64,000 bases of DNA from Corynebacterium sp. HMSC078H07 (GTDB lineage: Bacteria > Actinomycetota > Actinomycetes > Mycobacteriales > Mycobacteriaceae): assembly GCF_001812805.1 (NCBI RefSeq), contig NZ_KV810490.1, forward strand, positions 1-64,000, given 5' to 3'. Shown one piece after another: positions 1 to 9,609 of this stretch. The position numbers and the translations under genes were made by a program. How positions within the stretch are numbered: position 1 is the stretch's first letter; each line of letters begins with the position of its first letter. A model generated the notes under the pieces. The model was not told where the DNA came from and did not search any database. It worked only from the letters and a program-made list of their open reading frames with translations.

Positions 1-18
1 ATAGGTAGAGTTTTACGC

Positions 19-381
19 ATGCCGAATCGTGAAATCGTCTTCATTGTCTATGCCAGTAACGTCGAGAAATCCGTTGAGTTCTATTCACAGCATCTTGGAC
101 TCGCGGTTGACTTCACCTCACCCCGTTACGTCACCTTCGCTCTAGGCGATGGAGTTTCACTCGCCGTGTGGAGCGGCGAAAGCCAAGCACTCTCCTCTGC
201 CCCGACGCGCACCTCGGAAGTCTGCCTCAATGTGGACAAGGACGAAGTACTCAAGGTTTACGACAACTGGACGGCCACAGGCGTAGACGTCCTTGAAGAA
301 CCGCACGAGGATGTCTTCGGCACCACGTTTGTCGTTGCTGATCCCGACGGTAACCGTGTTCGCGTGGCTCCCATCGATTAG
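19..381 (+). CDS. VOC-family (glyoxalase/bleomycin-resistance-like) protein
   Basis: A 120-residue protein with a single VOC-like betaalphabetabetabeta pattern: the N-terminal strand VFIVYASNVEKS, the helix SVEFYSQHLGL, and the C-terminal FVVADPDGNRVRV that closes such domains. Family members bind metals and small molecules, acting as lyases, dioxygenases or drug-sequestering proteins. The usual first-strand His/Gln and the last-strand Glu metal ligands are absent, which argues for a non-metal binding role. No Shine-Dalgarno precedes the ATG. A TAGAGT at 7-12 lies 6 bases upstream, so the mRNA may be leaderless. Substrate unknown. A convergent hairpin follows. Confidence 0.75.
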   Translation: MPNREIVFIVYASNVEKSVEFYSQHLGLAVDFTSPRYVTFALGDGVSLAVWSGESQALSSAPTRTSEVCLNVDKDEVLKVYDNWTATGVDVLEEPHEDVFGTTFVVADPDGNRVRVAPID

Positions 382-423
382 CCAGCGTGCTAGCGGCATG
401 GCCGCATGATAAAAGGCATGACA

Positions 424-461
424 AAGCCCCAGCAGCTTCTGCGTTGAGCTGCCGGGGCGTT
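424..461. terminator. Hairpin terminator between convergent genes
   Basis: GCCCCAGCAGCT (426-437) pairs with AGCTGCCGGGGC (447-458), with one mismatch and a short loop. It lies between the ends of the VOC gene (+) and the small membrane-protein gene (-). An A-rich left flank and a T-containing right flank fit a bidirectional terminator. Confidence 0.6.
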
Positions 462-526
462 GTTGGTGCCGTGGCTACTGCGCCACGGGCTGCGGAGGCT
501 TTACAGCGTCCGCGGGTCCGTTCGAG

Positions 527-736
527 TTACTGAGTGATGAACGGGTTTACGATCTCCTGAGTGATGTCCAAGGTGCCGTGCTCGATGTAGTACATGCCGA
601 AGAAGAGGGCAGTCAGGATAACCAAGGCGATGAGCATCATGGGGATCCACTGAACGAAGACGGATACCCAACCGTCAGACTTGTCGCGTGCGGCAGCCTC
701 GCGCTGTTCCTGAGCAAAATCACGCTGATTGGTCAT
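527..736 (-). CDS. Small single-pass membrane protein, function unknown
   Basis: About 69 residues. A charged N-terminus (DFAQEQREAAARDKSDG) is followed by one clear transmembrane helix (WIPMMLIALVILTALFFGMYY) and a short outer tail. I chose the ATG at 736 because AAAGGA sits 7 bases upstream. An in-frame start 15 bases earlier lacks such a site. I recognise no family. It could be an assembly factor or small regulator of a membrane complex, but nothing here decides that. Confidence 0.6.
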   Translation of the reverse strand: MTNQRDFAQEQREAAARDKSDGWVSVFVQWIPMMLIALVILTALFFGMYYIEHGTLDITQEIVNPFITQ

Positions 737-913
737 GTTCAATCCTTTCACTTAGCTCCCTTATCCGAGGAGCTCATGCTGGAGTCATCTCCCCCACGGC
801 TGAGGGACGCTCGCCCATTAACACAAAGTATGTTAGCAGGTTATGCAATACCGGCCGTAGTTATCCGCTGATTTTCCGTCGCTATCCGTCGGAAGTTTGA
901 CACCGTGTGTGAG

Positions 914-1207
914 CTAGACCCCAGGATCCTCGTTTTTCTCCAGTGCTTCGATGAATTCTTCGCGGTCTTGGAACATGCGATTGATGTCATCCTCAGCACC
1001 AACAATCCATTGCTGGGAAAGCTCATCGAAGGTCACAGCACTTTCTGGGTGCTGTTCTAGAGCCTGCTCCAAAGCCGCGGCCTGCTCATCGTTGAGCTCG
1101 TCGACGTCCTCGACTGGGCCCACCTGTGCGCTCAGCTCCTTCAGCGCCTCAATGCGGTACTGAGCGTACTGGCGTTCCGGGTGCTCGAAAAGTTCTTGTC
1201 CCATCAT
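914..1207 (-). CDS. Conserved-looking hypothetical protein, acidic, helical
   Basis: About 97 residues, rich in Glu, Gln and Asp, and predicted helical throughout (for example DELNDEQAAALEQALEQHPE). There is no signal peptide or membrane segment. The start at 1207 is preferred because AGGAGGTGA ends 11 bases upstream of that ATG. The upstream GTG at 1222 overlaps the Shine-Dalgarno. It follows the MarR gene on the same strand by about 66 bases and may be the last gene of that operon. Family not recognised. Confidence 0.55.
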   Translation of the reverse strand: MMGQELFEHPERQYAQYRIEALKELSAQVGPVEDVDELNDEQAAALEQALEQHPESAVTFDELSQQWIVGAEDDINRMFQDREEFIEALEKNEDPGV

Positions 1208-1273
1208 GATGTGGGGATTCACCTCCTGGTGAGAATGCGGTCCGAGCCCACTGTACCTGCGAATCGCTCCGTC

Positions 1274-1783
1274 TTAGGAGCGGCTTCCGCGCAGGAGCTC
1301 ATCGGGAACGAAGTCCTTATAACCGGGCAGGTTATTCTCCGCCAGCACGCCTTCGCAGAACCGCAGGAGCGCCGGGGCATCTGCGGGGTCGAGGTGATCG
1401 AAGACCATTCGGCGAACGGACTCGACGTGTTCCGGTACGGATGCTTGAAGGCGCTCAAAGCCGAGTCGCGTGATAATGACCTCCACTCCCCTAGCATCGC
1501 CTTCGCACCTTTCTTTGGTCACAAGACCACGCTTTTCCATACGCGTGATTTGGTGCGAGGCGCGGGAGCGGTCCCACTCCAGCTCCGAGCACAACTCACG
1601 CAGGCGCAACCGGTGGTTCTGAGCCTCCGAAAGGGACACGAGCACGGAATACTCAGACATCGAGATATCTCCGCAGGCCAAGAGGGTCTCCTCCATGCCG
1701 CGGTTGATTTTGCGGATGCAGGCAAGGAGGTGACGCCACAGGTCTTGTTCGTCTTCGTTGAGCCATCGAGTTTCCGCAGTCAT
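1274..1783 (-). CDS. MarR-family transcriptional regulator
   Basis: A 169-residue winged-helix regulator. The core reads SEYSVLVSLSEAQNHRLRLRE, then ELCSELEWDRSRASHQITRM as recognition helix region, then KRGLVTKERCEGDARGVEV as the wing, flanked by the helices that form the MarR dimer. MarR proteins are dimeric repressors released by small ligands or oxidation. It lies 10 bases downstream of the SbcC-like gene, so it is probably the distal gene of the helicase-nuclease operon. Its targets cannot be inferred from the sequence. Confidence 0.85.
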   Translation of the reverse strand: MTAETRWLNEDEQDLWRHLLACIRKINRGMEETLLACGDISMSEYSVLVSLSEAQNHRLRLRELCSELEWDRSRASHQITRMEKRGLVTKERCEGDARGVEVIITRLGFERLQASVPEHVESVRRMVFDHLDPADAPALLRFCEGVLAENNLPGYKDFVPDELLRGSRS

Positions 1784-1793
1784 GACAACAACC

Positions 1794-4376
1794 CTACACC
1801 TTGGGGTTACAGCTTTTTAATTCTTCCATGCTCAACTCGGTACGCCCGCCAACCCAGGAGTAGCGCTGCGGCATACAGGTCAGCACGATGACCTGGGAAC
1901 TCTTTCCTGCCTTAGTGAAAAGCGCTGCCATGAGCTGCAGGCGGGAAGAATCGGTAGACCCCAATGCATCATCAATAATGATGGGCACGGAATCCCCAGA
2001 GACGAGCTGTGCGATGGCAAACCGCGTCAGAATTCCCAATTGTTCTTTGGCACCACCGGATAGGCCCTCAAAAGCCACGGTGTCACCATTACGGCTGCGC
2101 GTTTCCACCTTAAGTTCTTCTGACAGGTGGAAATCCACGTCGCTGCCAAAGACGGTGCGCGCCAAACCATTGAGTGCCGTGACAAACGGCTCCGCATAGC
2201 GCTGGCGGGCGGCATCGCGGTGGCGCAGCATGAGCATGCGCAGATAACGGGCAGCCTCAGCCCGGCGTTCGGTGGCGGCGTGGCGTTCGCGGGCCATCTC
2301 CAGCTCAGCGGCAGCTCTCTCTAGTGCTTCAGCCGCACCGGAATGCATTTCAATGCGGCCAGTAAGCTCACGCTTCTCACCGTTGGCATAAGTCACAGCG
2401 GCTTTGAGTGACTCCACGTGTGTCCGCGCGCCCTGCGCCAAGCTTTCTGCGGTGGCAACATCCACGCCCGACATCTCTTCGAGGACGGCTTCTTCGTTGG
2501 CCTGTGCGGTACGGGCTTTCTCTATAGCAGCCTGGACGTCGTCGTCACTACGCTGCTCTCGGGCGGCGGCAAGGGCCTGGGCCTTGAGGCCACGCTGCGA
2601 TTCAGCTTCCTCGGCGCGGACCTGAGCGACGTCGAGGGCCGCGCCAGCCTTATTCTCGCGGTAGGGAGCCAACGCACGGTCCAGCTCGTCGAGCTGAGTG
2701 CGCAGCTCTTCTTCTTCCTTCTCCACAACGGCGAGCTCTCGCAGCTCTTCATCGGAGTCAGCGACAGCCTCTGATTCCTCGATGGCACTAACCTCAAAGC
2801 GTGCGCGGAGCTCGCCCAAATCATCACCGCTCAAGGCAGCAGCCAGCTCGCGGGAAGCGCTGTCTACCGCTGTAGCGAGCTGCTCGTGCTTCTCGTGGGC
2901 AACGCGAGCATCCTCGACACTTTCGCAGCCGGCGTTGTCCAGAAGGCGGGCTAGCTCTGCTTGGGCTTTCTCAACACCATCGACTCCGGATTCGCCGGTA
3001 GCGGCGGCATAACGAGCAGTGACCTCACCGATGCGCACCATCGTTCCATCATGCAGCTCAACCGGGGTTTCTTCACCGGAAACAAGAGCCAGAGGCTCAC
3101 CATCCACCGAGATATCACCCGAGCCGGTGACATAGAGCTTCGCGGCAGCGGCCGCACGCAGGCGCTTCTGAATGCTGACCTCACGTTCAGCGTCCTCCAG
3201 CGCATCAAGGTTCGCAATGGCGGGCGCTGCGGCTAGGTCACGGCGGCGAACCGCCAGGGTCTCCTCAAGAGTATTCAGCGTTTCTAAACGTGTCCCCAGT
3301 GCTTCGTGCTCCGCGCGCTGCTGCGCATGGCGAGCCCGCTGGCGCTCCTCACGCACTGCGTCATAGCGCTTTTGTACCTCAGCGCGCTCTTGGTCGAGTT
3401 TTACCCGTGCGGCTGCCTCATTTTCCGCGCGTTCAGTTGCCTGCGCCAGAACCGCCGCAGCGCGCTCAGCAGCCTTGACCGCGAGGGAGTGCTCCTCCAC
3501 GAGCACCTGGCGGCGCTCGGCATCCTCCTGGGCACGGGTCACGGCCTCCGCAGCGCGGGTCACGGCAGCCTCTTGAGCACTCACCTTCTCCTGAGCCGCG
3601 CGCGCCGCAGCAAGTTCCGTATCAAGGCGAGCACAATCCTCCTCAGCAGCAGGCAGGGCGGTCTCAGCTTCACTCTGCTTGAGCTCCGCAGCCTCGTAGC
3701 GCTCCACCACGCCATCGAGCTCGCGCAGGGCGGCTTCAGCAGAGACATGGGCCTCCTCTGCTTCCTTTAAAGCCGCAATAGCAGCCTTATACTCCCCTGC
3801 CGGTTTATCCGTCTTGGCGGTGTAGTACTGCGTGTACTCAGTTTCGATGCGCGTGAGCAGCTCGGAATCCTCAGCCACAGCGCTCGACCCGGTTTCTTCT
3901 TCCAGTGCGGCAGTCAGAGACGGAATACCTACTGCAGCGATGCCCTCATTCTGGTCATCCTGGCGCACAAACAGTGCATCGAGCAGCGCGCGGTCAAGGT
4001 GTTCGCTCAAGATGCGGTCGAGCTCATCATCGGCCTCAGCTCCCGTCCATTGCCCGGGGCGCGGAGACAACACCTGCAATTCCGAGGCACGCTTCTTCAA
4101 CCACCTCTTGTGGATGCGGAAACGGTACGGACCCACGGTCGCTTCCAGCGTGACCTCGGGCGCTACGTCACGGCCCACGGGTTTAAGCGCCTTAATCTTC
4201 TTCGAGCCCGCCGTGTGCTTTTCCGTCAGTACAAAATCGATGGCCTCCACCAGCGTGGACTTACCGGCCTCGTTCGGCCCGCCAATCACCACGACACCCG
4301 TCTCCGGCAAGTCTGAAACCACCAGGCGTTCCACAGCGCGGACGTTATTCAGTTCAACAGAGTGTAGCTGCATCAT
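1794..4376 (-). CDS. SbcC/Rad50-like ATPase without a zinc hook
   Basis: 860 residues with ABC-ATPase head motifs at both ends: Walker A GPNEAGKST (33-41), an ABC signature in FEGLSGGAKEQLGILTRFA (about 770) and Walker B in PIIIDDALGSTD (about 795). Alanine/glutamate-rich coiled coils lie between. The family works with an SbcD/Mre11 nuclease on DNA ends or hairpins. The apex of the coil has no CxxC zinc hook. It carries a beta-rich insertion (about 410-455, SGDISVDGEPLALVSGEE onward). The arrangement recalls the mycobacterial Rv1277-Rv1278 pair from memory. The start is 3 bases after the SbcD-like stop, so coupling is likely. Confidence 0.85.
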   Translation of the reverse strand: MMQLHSVELNNVRAVERLVVSDLPETGVVVIGGPNEAGKSTLVEAIDFVLTEKHTAGSKKIKALKPVGRDVAPEVTLEATVGPYRFRIHKRWLKKRASELQVLSPRPGQWTGAEADDELDRILSEHLDRALLDALFVRQDDQNEGIAAVGIPSLTAALEEETGSSAVAEDSELLTRIETEYTQYYTAKTDKPAGEYKAAIAALKEAEEAHVSAEAALRELDGVVERYEAAELKQSEAETALPAAEEDCARLDTELAAARAAQEKVSAQEAAVTRAAEAVTRAQEDAERRQVLVEEHSLAVKAAERAAAVLAQATERAENEAAARVKLDQERAEVQKRYDAVREERQRARHAQQRAEHEALGTRLETLNTLEETLAVRRRDLAAAPAIANLDALEDAEREVSIQKRLRAAAAAKLYVTGSGDISVDGEPLALVSGEETPVELHDGTMVRIGEVTARYAAATGESGVDGVEKAQAELARLLDNAGCESVEDARVAHEKHEQLATAVDSASRELAAALSGDDLGELRARFEVSAIEESEAVADSDEELRELAVVEKEEEELRTQLDELDRALAPYRENKAGAALDVAQVRAEEAESQRGLKAQALAAAREQRSDDDVQAAIEKARTAQANEEAVLEEMSGVDVATAESLAQGARTHVESLKAAVTYANGEKRELTGRIEMHSGAAEALERAAAELEMARERHAATERRAEAARYLRMLMLRHRDAARQRYAEPFVTALNGLARTVFGSDVDFHLSEELKVETRSRNGDTVAFEGLSGGAKEQLGILTRFAIAQLVSGDSVPIIIDDALGSTDSSRLQLMAALFTKAGKSSQVIVLTCMPQRYSWVGGRTELSMEELKSCNPKV

Positions 4377-4379
4377 GGT

Positions 4380-5513
4380 TTAAGCTCCCTTCGCGCTGAG
4401 ACGAAACAGCAGGTTGGCTGCATCACGGGCGGTGGGATTGTCCAGATCCTCAAGCAACTCTGTCAGCGCATCTGCTGCATAGCCACTCAGACTCAACTCG
4501 CCCAATTCCTCCTCCGACGGAGCCAGGTGCAGGTCCATCGTCCGCTCCCGCGGTTTCAGGGAGGCAAAGACCTCTTCCAAATCCGCCAGGCCCTGCTCCA
4601 GGCGCGCCTGCGCATTCAGGCCCAGCGTTCCGCGCAGGCTGTACTTCACCGCGGTGCGCGTCTTTCCCGGCAGCTCATCTAGCTCCGACAGGAAACGCTC
4701 GACCTCCTCCATCGAGTTGAGGTCAGCATCGATGGCGCGGAAGTGCCAGCGTCCAACGCTGTGCTTGGCGACGTCCACCCGCTCACCCTCAACCGTCACC
4801 ACCAACGCATTACCGGAATCGCGCTCGCGATCATCGAAGGCCGTGGTTTCCGGGCTACCGGAGAACCACACCTTGCCGGTGCGGCCAAGAGAGGCCGTGG
4901 AGTGAGTATCCCCGAGCGCCAGGTAATCAATAATTCCTTCGTCGAGGCAGCGCTCCACGAATGCCAAGTCAATGGTGTCTGCATCGGTATCAGCAGATTC
5001 ACCTGCGCGGGATTCCACTTGGCCGTGGCCCACCGCGATGCGGGCAATCCCGCCCGCTGCCTTATCGAATGGCTCCAAGGGCTCCAGTGCACGGCGCACG
5101 AGGTCGTAATTCGCGCGTTTCGACAGGTAGGGCGCGCCGACGATTTCTACCCCTGGGCGTACCTCGATGGGCTCGGAATCTTCAATAACGTAGACGTTAT
5201 CCGCAAAGGAGTGAAAGAAAATGGAGTCCGCCACGAGCGGGTCGTGGTTGCCTGGCAACAGGTAGACGGGCACGGGCAAGTTCTTAAATACCTCTTTTGC
5301 GCGCAGCAACGTGGACTTGTTGAGGGAGTTATGTTCAAAAACGTCACCAGCCACCACGATGAATTCGGCACCCGTTTCGCTGGCTAGCTCACCGAGACGC
5401 GCTACCGCCTCCTCCCGGTCATCATCGAAGCGCGATTGCGCTGCGGGGGAAAGAAACCAGCGGGTCATCCCCAGCTGAAAGTCGGAGGTATGGATGAACG
5501 TGACAGCGGCCAT
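4380..5513 (-). CDS. SbcD/Mre11-like metallophosphoesterase (DNA repair exonuclease family)
   Basis: 377 residues with the calcineurin-like metal motifs in order: HTSDFQLG (8-15), VVAGDVFEHN (about 55), LLPGNHDP (about 93), a downstream AVGHGQ and ALGDTHS. This is the nuclease partner of the SbcC-like ATPase that follows. In classical SbcD/Mre11 the first motif is D-x-H. Here it is D-F-Q, a variant found in actinobacterial relatives to my knowledge. A C-terminal region (about 260-377) probably docks to the ATPase coil base. It starts 37 bases after the SWIM gene. Confidence 0.85.
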   Translation of the reverse strand: MAAVTFIHTSDFQLGMTRWFLSPAAQSRFDDDREEAVARLGELASETGAEFIVVAGDVFEHNSLNKSTLLRAKEVFKNLPVPVYLLPGNHDPLVADSIFFHSFADNVYVIEDSEPIEVRPGVEIVGAPYLSKRANYDLVRRALEPLEPFDKAAGGIARIAVGHGQVESRAGESADTDADTIDLAFVERCLDEGIIDYLALGDTHSTASLGRTGKVWFSGSPETTAFDDRERDSGNALVVTVEGERVDVAKHSVGRWHFRAIDADLNSMEEVERFLSELDELPGKTRTAVKYSLRGTLGLNAQARLEQGLADLEEVFASLKPRERTMDLHLAPSEEELGELSLSGYAADALTELLEDLDNPTARDAANLLFRLSAKGA

Positions 5514-5550
5514 GAATTCTTACTCCTCACGGGTCGCGGAGACGACAATT

Positions 5551-6375
5551 CTAATGCGTCAGATGGTAGTAAAGGTCATCGACATCGGAGACTGCGCGAA
5601 GCACATCTATGTTCGTATGGCTCACCGCACGCATGGCACGGCGCAGCAGGTCAGGGTCAGAATCATCCACTGCGGGTGCGTACTTAGGTTCGGGAAGCGG
5701 TGGCAGTTCGCGCCCTTCCCAGAACAGAGCATTGCGCTCTTCAGGGTCCATCTCCACGCCGCTATAGGAATCCTCGGAGGCCGCCTTGGCCTGCTCCATA
5801 ACGGATTGCTCCAAACGAGCAAAGTCCAGTCCGCGCAGGGCGAAGATGACAGACGGATCGGCATCCATGCGGGCAGCAAGGCGGTCTGCCACGGCGACGA
5901 TGTGTTTGCACACATATTCCGGATCAGGGCAGGTGCAGGAGAACCTCAGGTCGTCGGCAAACTCGGCGAAGAGGATGTCAAGGGCGTCGTCGGCAAGCAG
6001 GCCCTCCCTCGCCTTCGCCACGGAGTTGGGGGTGCGCGCGAACATCTCCGACAAACGGCCGATGTCCTCGTTGTTGCGGTACGGGACCTGGATGAGCACC
6101 GCGAAAGGCTCGTTCTGGGAGCCGGCAACCTTGCCGTGAACCGCACCATTGCGCACGTCAAGGCCCACGACGTGACCTTCCGTAGCGTATTGGCGGCCGC
6201 GGCTGATGCGCCCAGAGTCCGTATGCCCGTTGACAAAGTTCACCACCCGCGTGGCTGCCGGCTGCATAGTGCGCACGCGGTCTACGCGGTGGACCTCCTC
6301 AGGGGTGCTGACGCGCTTGCGGGTGCCAAAGTTAGCGTAAATGACGTTGTCATCGCTGGGGCGTGCCGGTGCCAT
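5551..6375 (-). CDS. SWIM zinc-finger protein
   Basis: 274 residues. The SWIM signature CxCx(n)CxH is visible as FSCTCPDPEYVCKHIVAV (about 138-155), a zinc-binding module for DNA or protein interaction common next to SNF2 helicases. The rest is mostly helical with no enzyme motif. Its ATG directly abuts the TAG of the upstream SNF2 helicase with no spacer, so the two are translationally coupled. The pair resembles HelZ and its neighbour in mycobacteria (recollection). It probably works as an accessory subunit of the helicase. Confidence 0.85.
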   Translation of the reverse strand: MAPARPSDDNVIYANFGTRKRVSTPEEVHRVDRVRTMQPAATRVVNFVNGHTDSGRISRGRQYATEGHVVGLDVRNGAVHGKVAGSQNEPFAVLIQVPYRNNEDIGRLSEMFARTPNSVAKAREGLLADDALDILFAEFADDLRFSCTCPDPEYVCKHIVAVADRLAARMDADPSVIFALRGLDFARLEQSVMEQAKAASEDSYSGVEMDPEERNALFWEGRELPPLPEPKYAPAVDDSDPDLLRRAMRAVSHTNIDVLRAVSDVDDLYYHLTH

Positions 6376-9300
6376 CTAGTTCTCCTGTCCCTTGTAGCTC
6401 ATGAGATCTGCCAGCTGCTCCGGAGTTAGTTCCGTGAGCCAGCCTTCGCCCTCGCCCACCACGGCGCCGGCGAGCTGGGTCTTGCCGTCGAGGATGTCTT
6501 GGATGGATTCCTCCAGCGTGCCGGCGGTAATCATCTTGTAGACCTGTACGTTGCGCTCCTGGCCAATGCGAAAGGCGCGGTCGGTGGCCTGGTTCTCCAC
6601 GGCCGGGTTCCACCAGCGGTCCATGTGCACGACAATCGACGCCGCCGTGAGATTCAACCCCGTACCTCCCGCCTTGAGCGAGAGCAACATGACGGGAGCG
6701 CCATCGTCGGCTTGGAAATCCTGCACCATCTGATCACGTTTGTTCTTGCTTACCCCGCCGTGGAGGAAAGGAATGTCAGTGCCCAACTGGTCGGATAGAT
6801 AAGGCTGGAGAATATCGCCGAAGGCCTTGTATTGGGTAAAGATGAGCACGCGCTCGCGGGATTCAATCGCCTGGTCCACAATGCGCATGAGCTCTTCCAC
6901 TTTGCCGGAGCGATGCCTGCCCTTGATGGTGACCGCGCTGCCGTCACCAAGGAAGTGGGCCGGGTGGTTACAAATCTGTTTGATACGCGTGAGCGAGGCC
7001 AGCACGAGCCCGCGGCGCGACATGCCTTCCTTTTTGCCCAGGGCTTGTTCCACGTCAGCAACGAGTGCCTTATAGAGCGCTGCTTGCTCGTCGGTCATGC
7101 GCACGGTGATGATCTGCTCGGATTTGTCAGGCAGGTCATCGATGATGTTTGGGTCCGTCTTCAGCCGACGCAGGATAAACGGCGCGGTGAGAAGGCGCAG
7201 GCGCTCGGCCATTTCCTCGTTGCCTTCGCGTTCGATGGACTTGGAGAAGTGGTTGCGGAAGAAAGATGCTGAGCCGAGAATGCCGGGGTTGCAGTAGTCC
7301 AGGATGGAGCGCATCTCTGACAAGCGGTTTTCAATCGGCGTACCGGTCAGTGCCACGCGGTGGCGCGACGGGATAGCGCGCACCGCCTTGGACGAGCGTG
7401 TCGCCGCATTCTTGATGGCTTGTGCTTCATCGAGGACAACGCGGTCCCAGTCCACCTTGCTCAAGGTGAGGAAGTCACGGGCCACGGTGCCGTAGGAGGT
7501 GATGACGACGTCAGCGTTCTGTGCTGCCTCCACAAGTTTGTCGCCTTTGAGCCTGCCGGTGCCGTGCTGGACCACGACTTTGAAGCTCGGCACGAAGCGC
7601 GCGGCCTCACGGGCCCAGTTGCCCACGACGGAGGTGGGGGCGACAACCAGCGTGGGGTTCCACGCCGTGGCCTCCTTGTCTTCCGCGGCGTGGGCTTCCG
7701 TATCTCCCGCGGCGTGGGCTTTCGCCCACGCCGCCTTTTCGACGGCCAGCAGCGACAGTAGTTGGAGGGTTTTGCCCAACCCCATGTCGTCGGCAAGCAC
7801 TGCTCCAATATTGTTCTGGGACATCCAGTAGAGCCAGTCCACGCCGCGGCGCTGGTAATCGCGCAGCTCTGCGTGGACGGTGTCTGGGATATCCACGCGG
7901 TCCGGGGCGGTGGTCTCCAGGCCTCCAAGCAACGAGGTGTGCCACTGCGAGCCGGTAAAGGCGATGGGATCCTCCGCCATGGATTTAAGCGCCATCTCGC
8001 GCAGATCCGCGATGGAGACAAGGTTTTCTTCTTCGCCTTCGTTGAATTCCTTGCGGCGACGCTCTACTTCAGCAACGAGCTCCTCCCAGCCGGGTTGCTC
8101 CAGCTGGCGGGCCATCTCTGCGGTTTTTGCGAGCTGTTCGAGTTCCTTGAGGGCTCGCCTGCGGGCGGTATCGGCAAGCTCACGCATGTACTGCTGAATC
8201 TTGTTAAGTGCCTGGGTATCCGCCATAACCCACTCGCCGCGCAACTTGATGAGGCCGGACTTGGACTTAACCAGCTCCTCCATTTCGGCGTCGGTCAGCT
8301 GCGTGTCACCGACGGAGAGCTTCCAGTCATAGTTGACGAGTTTTTCCATGCCGATATGGGCCTTCGTGGCGCCCTCGGCTGGATCGTGAGCCTCGACGGT
8401 CTCCAGCTTGGCTTTGGTCTCCATATGCGACCAGGACTTCGGAAGCATGACGGTGAAACCGGCCTTGCGCAGGGCTGCAGCATCGTGGGTGACAAACTCC
8501 ACGAGCTGTTCGGTCGTCAGATACACGTCCCAGTCACCGGCGTAGGGCGAGGGCGCCCCCGAGTTGTATTTCAGACGCGGGGCCACGTCAAAGGCGTGGC
8601 GGCGGGCATCGCGCAGCTTCTCGACGCTCCCCCGATCCAACTGCTCCTGCTTCACTGGGCGCGGTGAATCGGTGCCGGAGCGCACAAGCACGCGGATGGG
8701 CCAGATGGTCTCCTCGGGGTCCTCATCATTGCTGGGCTCTTCAACGAGGAAAACCAGCTGCAGATCTACCGATGTGATGGAGTCTTTCCACTCGTTGAGC
8801 CCGCGAAGCAGCTGGGCGCGGCCCTTTTTCACCGGTGAGGTCTTCAGCAGCGAGAGGGCGAAATCATGCCAGGGCGCTGCACGCGGAGCATCGATCTGCG
8901 GGCGCAGCTGGGTATAGGCGATCCAGTGCGTGAGCTCATCAGCTAAATCATCTGAGAGCGCACGGTTATTAATCGTCAGGATGCCGGGTGCTGAGGCAAG
9001 CATCTCCGCCAGCCAGCTGCGCTCTCCTAATCCGGAGGCGAGCTGCCACATGGGGTACCACTCGCCGGCTTGGTAGGAGAGGCGAATAGTTACGCGTCCG
9101 GCGCGCACAAAGCGGTAGAGACCGCGGTAAGCCCGGATGAGCCACATGAGATCTGGGGCAATGGTCAAGCGCTGCTCTGCCGTCACCGCTTGACTGCCAG
9201 TATCGAGAAATTCCAATTTGGCCAGGGTCTCAACTGCCTCGTCCGGCGCGAACATGGCCATGGGCACCATAAGGGAGACGTCTTTTCCCTTCGGCGTGCG

Positions 9301-9480
9301 CAGCGATACCCGCGCTCGGTTGCGAAACGTCTTCTTCTCCAAGATGGTGTCGACGACATCGGGGAAGGTGCCCTCAGGAACGGCGGAGGGCATGACGATC
9401 TTGTGTCCTTCGACCTGTTCGATCCACAGACTCAGGCCAGAGACGGGCAGCCAGAGGCCATGCAGCAGGTAAGAAGCCAT
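6376..9480 (-). CDS. SNF2-family DEAD/DEAH helicase (HepA/HelZ-like)
   Basis: 1034 residues from the ATG at 9480 (MASYLLHG). An upstream in-frame start at 9603 adds 41 residues of unlikely sequence. The N-terminal half (about 1-500) is the SNF2-associated region. The motor begins with ADDMGLGKTLQ (about 560), then VLDEAQAIKN (about 678), LTGTPIENRL, HGGVSKNKRDQM and the motif VI region TDRAFRIGQ (about 965). SNF2 proteins translocate on double-stranded DNA and remodel bound proteins, including stalled RNA polymerase. It is the first gene of the SWIM/SbcD/SbcC/MarR run. Confidence 0.9.
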   Translation of the reverse strand: MASYLLHGLWLPVSGLSLWIEQVEGHKIVMPSAVPEGTFPDVVDTILEKKTFRNRARVSLRTPKGKDVSLMVPMAMFAPDEAVETLAKLEFLDTGSQAVTAEQRLTIAPDLMWLIRAYRGLYRFVRAGRVTIRLSYQAGEWYPMWQLASGLGERSWLAEMLASAPGILTINNRALSDDLADELTHWIAYTQLRPQIDAPRAAPWHDFALSLLKTSPVKKGRAQLLRGLNEWKDSITSVDLQLVFLVEEPSNDEDPEETIWPIRVLVRSGTDSPRPVKQEQLDRGSVEKLRDARRHAFDVAPRLKYNSGAPSPYAGDWDVYLTTEQLVEFVTHDAAALRKAGFTVMLPKSWSHMETKAKLETVEAHDPAEGATKAHIGMEKLVNYDWKLSVGDTQLTDAEMEELVKSKSGLIKLRGEWVMADTQALNKIQQYMRELADTARRRALKELEQLAKTAEMARQLEQPGWEELVAEVERRRKEFNEGEEENLVSIADLREMALKSMAEDPIAFTGSQWHTSLLGGLETTAPDRVDIPDTVHAELRDYQRRGVDWLYWMSQNNIGAVLADDMGLGKTLQLLSLLAVEKAAWAKAHAAGDTEAHAAEDKEATAWNPTLVVAPTSVVGNWAREAARFVPSFKVVVQHGTGRLKGDKLVEAAQNADVVITSYGTVARDFLTLSKVDWDRVVLDEAQAIKNAATRSSKAVRAIPSRHRVALTGTPIENRLSEMRSILDYCNPGILGSASFFRNHFSKSIEREGNEEMAERLRLLTAPFILRRLKTDPNIIDDLPDKSEQIITVRMTDEQAALYKALVADVEQALGKKEGMSRRGLVLASLTRIKQICNHPAHFLGDGSAVTIKGRHRSGKVEELMRIVDQAIESRERVLIFTQYKAFGDILQPYLSDQLGTDIPFLHGGVSKNKRDQMVQDFQADDGAPVMLLSLKAGGTGLNLTAASIVVHMDRWWNPAVENQATDRAFRIGQERNVQVYKMITAGTLEESIQDILDGKTQLAGAVVGEGEGWLTELTPEQLADLMSYKGQEN

Positions 9481-9609
9481 AACGGCCAGTTTAGCAGCAC
9501 ACCATCTGGGGGCACTTTGTACAGAAAGTTCCCAAATGCTGCCGAAATACCCAATCGTTATAGTCTCGTTACATTTCGGCGTTACACCAGTAAGACCGTA
9601 CATTAAGCT

